Source: Chthonomonas sp. UBA2785 (GTDB lineage Bacteria > Armatimonadota > Fimbriimonadia > Fimbriimonadales > Fimbriimonadaceae). From it: a stretch of 9,853 nt of DNA. The position numbers were made by a program, and so were the translations under genes. Location of the stretch: assembly GCA_002352215.1 (NCBI GenBank), contig DEIB01000015.1:1-9853 (forward strand), in the 5' to 3' direction. Shown here piece by piece: positions 6,504 through 9,853 of the stretch (positions within the stretch are counted from its first letter, which is position 1; every line of letters begins with the position of its first letter). Under the pieces are notes generated by a model. It ran no database searches, was not told the DNA's origin, and was given only the letters and a program-made list of their open reading frames with translations.

Positions 6504-7210
6504 GCGTCGAGGTGATCGATCAGTTGGCTCAAAGAAGAAATCACGAAGGGGCTGTCCCCTTTGAATTCCCGGTCGATCAGGAAGCTCCGGATGCCCACCT
6601 GCCGGGCACCCTGGGCGTCGGCGACGGCGTCGTCGCCCACGTGCCACACCTCTTCCGGTGCCACCCCCAGCCGGCCCAGCGCGTGCTGGAAGATGCCCGG
6701 GTCTGGCTTCTCAGAGTTCACCACCATGCTGGCCACGGTGACCTCAAAGAACTGGTCAATGCCGAAGGCGCGCAGGGTGCGGTCTAGGCTGATATCCCAG
6801 TTGCTGACTACGGCCATCCGGACGCCGCGCTCCTTCAGGGCTTCCAAGGTCGGCAGGGTGTCGGGGAAGAGGCCGAAGACGTCCGCATTCGGGCCGTAGA
6901 GCTTGGCGGTGGCCCGCTGGGCAATGATGGCGGCTGCATCCTCAGGCCAGCCCACTTCACGCACCCAATCTTGCCCGAGCCGAGCCCACCAGGCATCGGT
7001 GGCGTCCTCGTTGCCCGCTTCGTTCAGCGTGAGGTATTCGCCCCAGCGAGACTTGAGCAATCGACCGTAAATTTCGGCCGCCCGGCTGTCGCCCCCGAAC
7101 CCCATATCCGTCGCGCTCTGGCAGACCAGGCGCACGGGCTCCCAATCCACCCACAGCAAGGTTTGGGCGCAATCAAAGGAGATCGCCTGCGGGCGAGATA
7201 ACGACGACAT
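6494..7210 (-). CDS. HAD-superfamily protein, HDHD3-like, with an altered motif I
   Basis: A 238-residue protein from ATG 7210; ATG 7240 would add ten residues. Haloacid dehalogenase landmarks are motif I ISFDCAQTLL (10-19, nucleophile Asp13), motif II AVVSNWD (133-139, Ser136), motif III SEKPDPGIF (166-174, Lys168) and motif IV HVGDDAVADAQGA (190-202, acidic residues Asp193, Asp194 and Asp198). A helical cap of type C1 lies at ~20-115. The cap sequence and VVSNWD ... EKPDPGIF resemble the HDHD3/REG-2 branch. The usual DxDxT is DCAQT, so the second Asp (general acid/base in phosphatases) is Ala15; some non-phosphatase HADs also lack it. The substrate is unknown. It heads the five-gene - strand run and its stop overlaps queA by 10 bases. 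The shorter start is preferred because a TATCAA element sits exactly 6 bases before it. Confidence 0.85.
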   Translation of the reverse strand: MSSLSRPQAISFDCAQTLLWVDWEPVRLVCQSATDMGFGGDSRAAEIYGRLLKSRWGEYLTLNEAGNEDATDAWWARLGQDWVREVGWPEDAAAIIAQRATAKLYGPNADVFGLFPDTLPTLEALKERGVRMAVVSNWDISLDRTLRAFGIDQFFEVTVASMVVNSEKPDPGIFQHALGRLGVAPEEVWHVGDDAVADAQGARQVGIRSFLIDREFKGDSPFVISSLSQLIDHLDACD

Positions 7211-7216
7211 GGGCCA

Positions 7217-7222
7217 TTGATA
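7217..7222 (-). promoter_or_regulatory. Candidate -10 element of a leaderless HAD/queA operon promoter
   Basis: On the - strand TATCAA is followed by 6 bases and then ATG 7210, the geometry of a leaderless -10 site. It matches TATAAT at four of six positions. No -35 is recognisable. Confidence 0.3.
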
Positions 7223-7259
7223 CCGCTCCCGACGCAACATTTGGGGGGTCTGGGTCGTC

Positions 7260-7265
7260 TATCAC
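7260..7265 (+). promoter_or_regulatory. Candidate -10 element of a leaderless promoter for the secreted protein gene
   Basis: TATCAC is followed by 6 bases and then ATG 7272. It is divergent from the HAD site, with the two -10 candidates 37 bases apart, so their upstream regions would be shared. It matches TATAAT at four of six positions. No -35 is recognisable and no Shine-Dalgarno site is present before the ATG. Confidence 0.3.
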
Positions 7266-7271
7266 CTGACC

Positions 7272-7946
7272 ATGCGGGCGTATCTCTTCGCGTTCTTAGC
7301 CGGGGCCACCATGGCGCCCGTGACCCTGAAACGGGTGCCAGAAGTCGGGCAAAAGCAGGCTTACCAAGTCGAAATGAATGCCGACTTTGCCGGCGAGCCG
7401 CTGATTTTCCGCGCCAAAGGCGTGGACGAAGTGCGAGAAGTGAATGCCGATGGCACCTTCAACGTGCAATCCACGCAAGAGGAAGGCAAGATCATTTACA
7501 ACGATCAAGAACTCGAAGGACCGGAAGTTGGCCCGAGTTTCACGTTGTTTAACCCGAATGGCGAGGTGAAGGATCTCACCGGCGAGATGGCCGATGCCGA
7601 TGCCGTGCGCCTGGCCCGCCTGAGCAACGTGGTTTTCCCCGATGACGCCAAGGACACCGGGGCCACCTGGGATTACGAGAGCCGAGGCGACGCCACCAAG
7701 AATCTGCCCGCGCTCAAAATCACGTTCAAGTACGAAGGTACGGACAAAGTCGGCGAAGTGGACGCCAATGTGGTGAGCCTGGAAGGGAAGGAACTCGATG
7801 GCGAATTCCCCGCGAGCGTGGCGGGCAAGATTTGGCTGGACCCGGTGACGGGCATGCAGCTGAAGGCCGAACTGACCATGAAGCAAGCGCCCGTGGCCGG
7901 CAACCGGCTGGACCTTACGCTCAAGATTTCGCCGGTCGCTCCGTAA
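7272..7946 (+). CDS. Secreted beta-rich protein of unknown function
   Basis: A 224-residue protein; the family is not recognised. The first 15 residues (MRAYLFAFLAGATMA) form a short signal peptide, with likely cleavage before Pro16. There is no cysteine in the protein, so it is not a lipoprotein and has no disulfides. The rest is acidic, alternates hydrophobic and polar residues as in beta strands, and has about two similar halves: a part to ~95 with DEVREVNADGTFNVQST and IIYNDQELEGPEVG, and a part from ~135 with GATWDYESRGD, FKYEGTDKVGEVDANVVSLEGKE and GKIWLDPVTGMQLKAELTMK. The late segment resembles extracytoplasmic beta-sheet proteins of the DUF6263 type, but that link is only an impression. 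It stands alone on the + strand, divergent from the HAD gene and convergent with thymidine kinase, 9 bases apart. The function is unknown. Confidence 0.75.
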   Translation: MRAYLFAFLAGATMAPVTLKRVPEVGQKQAYQVEMNADFAGEPLIFRAKGVDEVREVNADGTFNVQSTQEEGKIIYNDQELEGPEVGPSFTLFNPNGEVKDLTGEMADADAVRLARLSNVVFPDDAKDTGATWDYESRGDATKNLPALKITFKYEGTDKVGEVDANVVSLEGKELDGEFPASVAGKIWLDPVTGMQLKAELTMKQAPVAGNRLDLTLKISPVAP

Positions 7947-7955
7947 CGGGCCAAG

Positions 7956-8567
7956 CTAGCGGCGGGGCCAGGCGAACTTTGATTTCGGCTCGCCCCGCAG
8001 CTTAAAGCACTTGCGGCACCGGGCCTCGTAGGCTTCGGTGGCCCCGATCAGCACCACCGGGTCGTCTACGTGCGCCGGGCGACCGTCGATCATGCGGTAG
8101 GTGTGGCTGGCGGTGTCGCCGCACTTCATGCAGATCGCGCGCAGCTTGACCACTTCATCGGCGATGGCGAGTAACTCAGCCATGGGGCCGAACGGGCGAC
8201 GGCGAAAATCTTGGTCGAGTCCGGCCAGCACCACGTCCACGCCGGCATCGGTGAGCGCAATGGCCATATCCACTAGGGCGCGATCGAAGAACTGGGCTTC
8301 TTCCACGCCCACAAAGTCCACATCGGGGTTCAGGCGTTCGTACATCTCGGCGACATTGGCCACGGGCACGGCTTCGTGGTGCACGCCCATGTGCGTCACC
8401 ACGCGTTCGGCATGGTAGCGGTCGTCAATCACGGGCTTGAACACTTGCACGTTGCGCTTGGCAATGACCTCCCGGCGGGTGCGCCGAATGAGTTCCTCGG
8501 ATTTGCCCGCGTACATGCTGCCGCACACGACGGTCAGCCGCCCCGCGCGGTTCTTGGCCTTAGCCAT
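7956..8567 (-). CDS. tdk: Thymidine kinase (type II)
   Basis: A 203-residue type II thymidine kinase, which phosphorylates thymidine with ATP for dTMP salvage in the cytoplasm. The P-loop is GSMYAGKS (16-23). The Walker-B-like segment is FVGVEEAQFF (85-94); the catalytic Glu90 is present, but the first residue of the usual DE pair is Glu89. DQDFRRRPFGPM (118-129) is a conserved family stretch. The structural zinc site has Cys147 and Cys150 (CMKCG) plus Cys184 and Cys187 (CRKC). The lasso loop that contacts the thymine is TYRMIDGRPA (156-165) through to GATEAYEARCRKCF. ATG 8567 overlaps the fmdB stop by 8 bases, so the two are translationally coupled. The gene ends 9 bases from the convergent secreted protein gene, and no terminator stem was found there. 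Confidence 0.96.
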   Translation of the reverse strand: MAKAKNRAGRLTVVCGSMYAGKSEELIRRTRREVIAKRNVQVFKPVIDDRYHAERVVTHMGVHHEAVPVANVAEMYERLNPDVDFVGVEEAQFFDRALVDMAIALTDAGVDVVLAGLDQDFRRRPFGPMAELLAIADEVVKLRAICMKCGDTASHTYRMIDGRPAHVDDPVVLIGATEAYEARCRKCFKLRGEPKSKFAWPRR

Positions 8568-8895
8568 TCGGTGTGTCCCCCTCGTGGGCGGCTACGTCTT
8601 GTTCGTACATCTCTTCTAGTTCGTCGGCCGCATCCTCATCGAGAGCGTGCCCCATTTCGCGAGCGAGTCGGCGCATTTCAGTGCCGGAATCCGGATCGCC
8701 GACACGGTCCAGTCGTTCGGCCATCTCATTTAGCCGTTCCTCTTCGCCCCGCCCTTGCCGGAACCGGCTGACTCTTTTCGCCAGTTCGCGGCTCCCGCAG
8801 TGCGGACACACCTCTTCGTCTGGCTGACTGACCATACCCATTAGAAGTGTGACGCGGCGCTGGCAGGACCGACAGTCATATTCAAAAATGGGCAC
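8560..8895 (-). CDS. FmdB-family zinc-ribbon protein
   Basis: A 111-residue protein whose start MPIFEYDCRSC is the family hallmark (MPxYEYxCxxC), which fixes GTG 8895 as the start. The zinc ribbon has Cys8, Cys11, Cys30 and Cys33 (CPHCGS). After residue ~45 the protein is strongly charged, rich in Glu and Arg, and probably helical or disordered, longer than the minimal ~70-residue family members. FmdB proteins were named for a putative regulator of formamidase, but their role is not established, so function is left open. It is coupled to thymidine kinase by an 8-base overlap. Its start codon sits inside a perfect 11-bp hairpin, which is described separately. Confidence 0.85.
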   Translation of the reverse strand: MPIFEYDCRSCQRRVTLLMGMVSQPDEEVCPHCGSRELAKRVSRFRQGRGEEERLNEMAERLDRVGDPDSGTEMRRLAREMGHALDEDAADELEEMYEQDVAAHEGDTPNG

Positions 8896-8920
8896 CCGAC
8901 CAGAATACCGGTCGGGTGCC
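8884..8920 (-). terminator. Hairpin plus T-run containing the fmdB start codon; likely terminator of the DUF5666 gene
   Basis: GGCACCCGACC at 8891-8901 and GGTCGGGTGCC at 8910-8920 are perfect inverted repeats (11-bp stem, 8-base loop). On the - strand the stem is followed by CATTTTTG, so it looks like an intrinsic terminator 33 bases after the DUF5666 stop. The GTG start of fmdB (8895-8893) lies within its 3' arm and the T-run codes for residues 3 to 5. The stem could therefore also block fmdB translation in read-through RNA. Confidence 0.7.
8902..8907 (-). promoter_or_regulatory. Candidate -10 element of a leaderless fmdB promoter, in the hairpin loop
   Basis: TATTCT on the - strand (fitting TANNNT) is followed by 6 bases and then the GTG start. 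It lies in the loop of the 11-bp hairpin. No -35 is recognisable. A leaderless start at the GTG would omit the 5' arm and so escape the hairpin. Confidence 0.35.
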
Positions 8921-8953
8921 TCGTCTGCCCTCGGGGGCGAGTGGGGAAGGGGA

Positions 8954-9853
8954 CTAGCCGCCCGTGTCCACGTCGGCGTAGCGCGCCTTCAGCTTGCCAC
9001 TTTCGATCTCACCCTCGGCGAAGACGCTGGCCACGCCAATGCCGCTTTGCAGGGCGTTGTAGTAGGCCGTCTCGCTGAGCGGGGAACCGAAGATGTCGGC
9101 GAATTCCGTGTTCGCGTCGGTCTTGATGACCAGGTCATCACCCACCGTGAACTGGAAGCCGCTGGCTTGCTGGATCGTGATCGTGAACTCCTTGGCGTTG
9201 CGGTTCACGCTCTTCACCGTGCCGATGGCGAACGCATCTTGACCCAGGCCGGATTCGTTTTCGAACTCGACTTCGGTGGCAGTGATGCGGTTGTTGGCGC
9301 GATCGTAGTTGCCCTTCACCTTCACGAAGGCGTCGGCGCCCGCGCCGACCAGCAGTTGGAACGCCGTGGCCTTGTCAATGATTTGGCCCTGCGCGTTCTG
9401 GTACTTGGTCGTGCCCGTGGTTTGGATTTCCACGGCGTCTTGCGACGGGAAACCGAGGTCGCTTTCCCACTCTTCGATGACGAGCGTGAACTTACCGGTC
9501 ACTTCGTCCGGCGAGAGCGGCTGGCCGCCGACTTCTGTGTTGTGGTTGTCCGCCGCGTTGTCGTCAATTTCGACGCTCGCGGCCACCGTGTTGCTGGTGG
9601 TCGGGTTGAACGCGCCGCGCGCCTTCACCTTAATGCCGTTGGCCAGGGTGCCACCGGCCACGCCGTCTTCACGGAAGATCTTGGTGTTCGAGTTCGTCGT
9701 TACGAGGAACTGAGAACCGTCCGTATCGGTCAGCGTGAAAGTGCGGTTGGGGGCCGTGCCGGCCAGGTTGGAGATGGTGCCTTCGTACTCCCACTCGCGG
9801 TGCAAGGTGCCCGAGTTGAAGTTGCTGTCGGTGCCGAGGCCGATCTCCGGCGT
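8954..9853 (-). CDS. DUF5666-like repeat protein, C-terminal part (5' end outside window)
   Basis: The frame is open to the window edge (about 299 residues); the TTG at 9805 is not the start. The protein is acidic and beta-rich. About three copies of a 75-90 residue unit resembling DUF5666 are visible at ~23-97, 117-198 and 208-294. Each begins with a variant of G-T-I/V-x-x-V, then strands such as TFTLTDTDGSQFLVT, EFTITIQQASGFQFTV or KFTLVIEEW, then NTKI/TKY/NTEF, an alanine/glycine helix, then a VKV(K/R)G turn and an A(T/S)xVE(F/I) strand. The third copy is more divergent. Such domains occur in secreted or cell-envelope proteins of unknown function; their small barrel fold could bind a ligand, but nothing in the sequence proves it. 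The missing N terminus should carry a signal peptide and possibly more repeats. Confidence 0.75.
   Translation of the reverse strand, partial: TPEIGLGTDSNFNSGTLHREWEYEGTISNLAGTAPNRTFTLTDTDGSQFLVTTNSNTKIFREDGVAGGTLANGIKVKARGAFNPTTSNTVAASVEIDDNAADNHNTEVGGQPLSPDEVTGKFTLVIEEWESDLGFPSQDAVEIQTTGTTKYQNAQGQIIDKATAFQLLVGAGADAFVKVKGNYDRANNRITATEVEFENESGLGQDAFAIGTVKSVNRNAKEFTITIQQASGFQFTVGDDLVIKTDANTEFADIFGSPLSETAYYNALQSGIGVASVFAEGEIESGKLKARYADVDTGG

Noticed and set aside
6504..6647. N-terminal extension of queA
   Set aside because: It is Arg-rich, antisense-like sequence within the HAD gene. QueA proteins begin at MRLSDL.
7241..7271. G-rich stretch (TTGGGGGGTCTGGG) as a G-quadruplex or operator
   Set aside because: It has only two G-runs, of unequal length. 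Nothing supports a defined structure beyond a short divergent promoter region.
7947..7975. Possible bidirectional terminator between the secreted protein and tdk genes
   Set aside because: Only a GGCC/GGCC pairing and a GCTAGC palindrome are present, with no T-run on either strand.
1..9853. CRISPR arrays, tRNA/rRNA genes, insertion sequences, phage or toxin-antitoxin genes
   Set aside because: No spaced repeats, cloverleaf or rRNA sequence, transposase motifs or terminal repeats were seen on either strand.

Overview
The window is a gene-dense, high-GC bacterial chromosome segment. It holds 13 protein-coding genes, two of them cut by the window edges, and no RNA genes, mobile elements, CRISPR arrays or recognisable phage genes. 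No stretch over about 60 bases lacks a gene or a recognisable signal. The taxon cannot be fixed from the sequence. Gene content, use of GTG and TTG starts, and few strong Shine-Dalgarno sites would fit a deep-branching group such as Armatimonadota, but that is a low-confidence guess.

Region 1 (about 1-2965, + strand) is a tightly packed operon. It contains the C-terminal part of a 2-oxo acid dehydrogenase E2-like acyltransferase, a PuuD-like class I amidotransferase/hydrolase, a free-standing biotin carrier protein and 3-hydroxy-3-methylglutaryl-CoA lyase. The E2, biotin carrier and HMG-CoA lyase together suggest breakdown of leucine or other branched-chain amino acids. It ends in a tail-to-tail overlap with region 2, and a likely terminator for the + transcript lies inside the opposing gene.

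Region 2 (2856-7210, - strand, read right to left) is a run of five genes with overlaps or tiny gaps: an HDHD3-like HAD protein, queA (queuosine tRNA modification), a MerR/BldC-like helix-turn-helix protein, a GT4 glycosyltransferase resembling diacylglycerol glucosyltransferases, and a multi-pass membrane protein. The membrane protein carries, in the right order and spacing, the three hallmark motifs of presenilin/signal-peptide-peptidase intramembrane aspartyl proteases (FD, GPAD, PAL). This is the most interesting item in the window.

Region 3 (7272-9853) holds one secreted beta-rich protein of unknown function on the + strand. On the - strand it has a zinc-ribbon FmdB-family protein coupled to thymidine kinase, and the 3' part of a gene for a protein with about three DUF5666-like repeats. 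A perfect 11-bp hairpin followed by five Ts lies between the DUF5666 gene and fmdB. It contains the fmdB start codon, so one element may act as a terminator and as a control on fmdB. All three genes that appear to head transcripts here have a TAT-starting, -10-like hexamer exactly 6 bases before the start codon, as expected for leaderless mRNAs.
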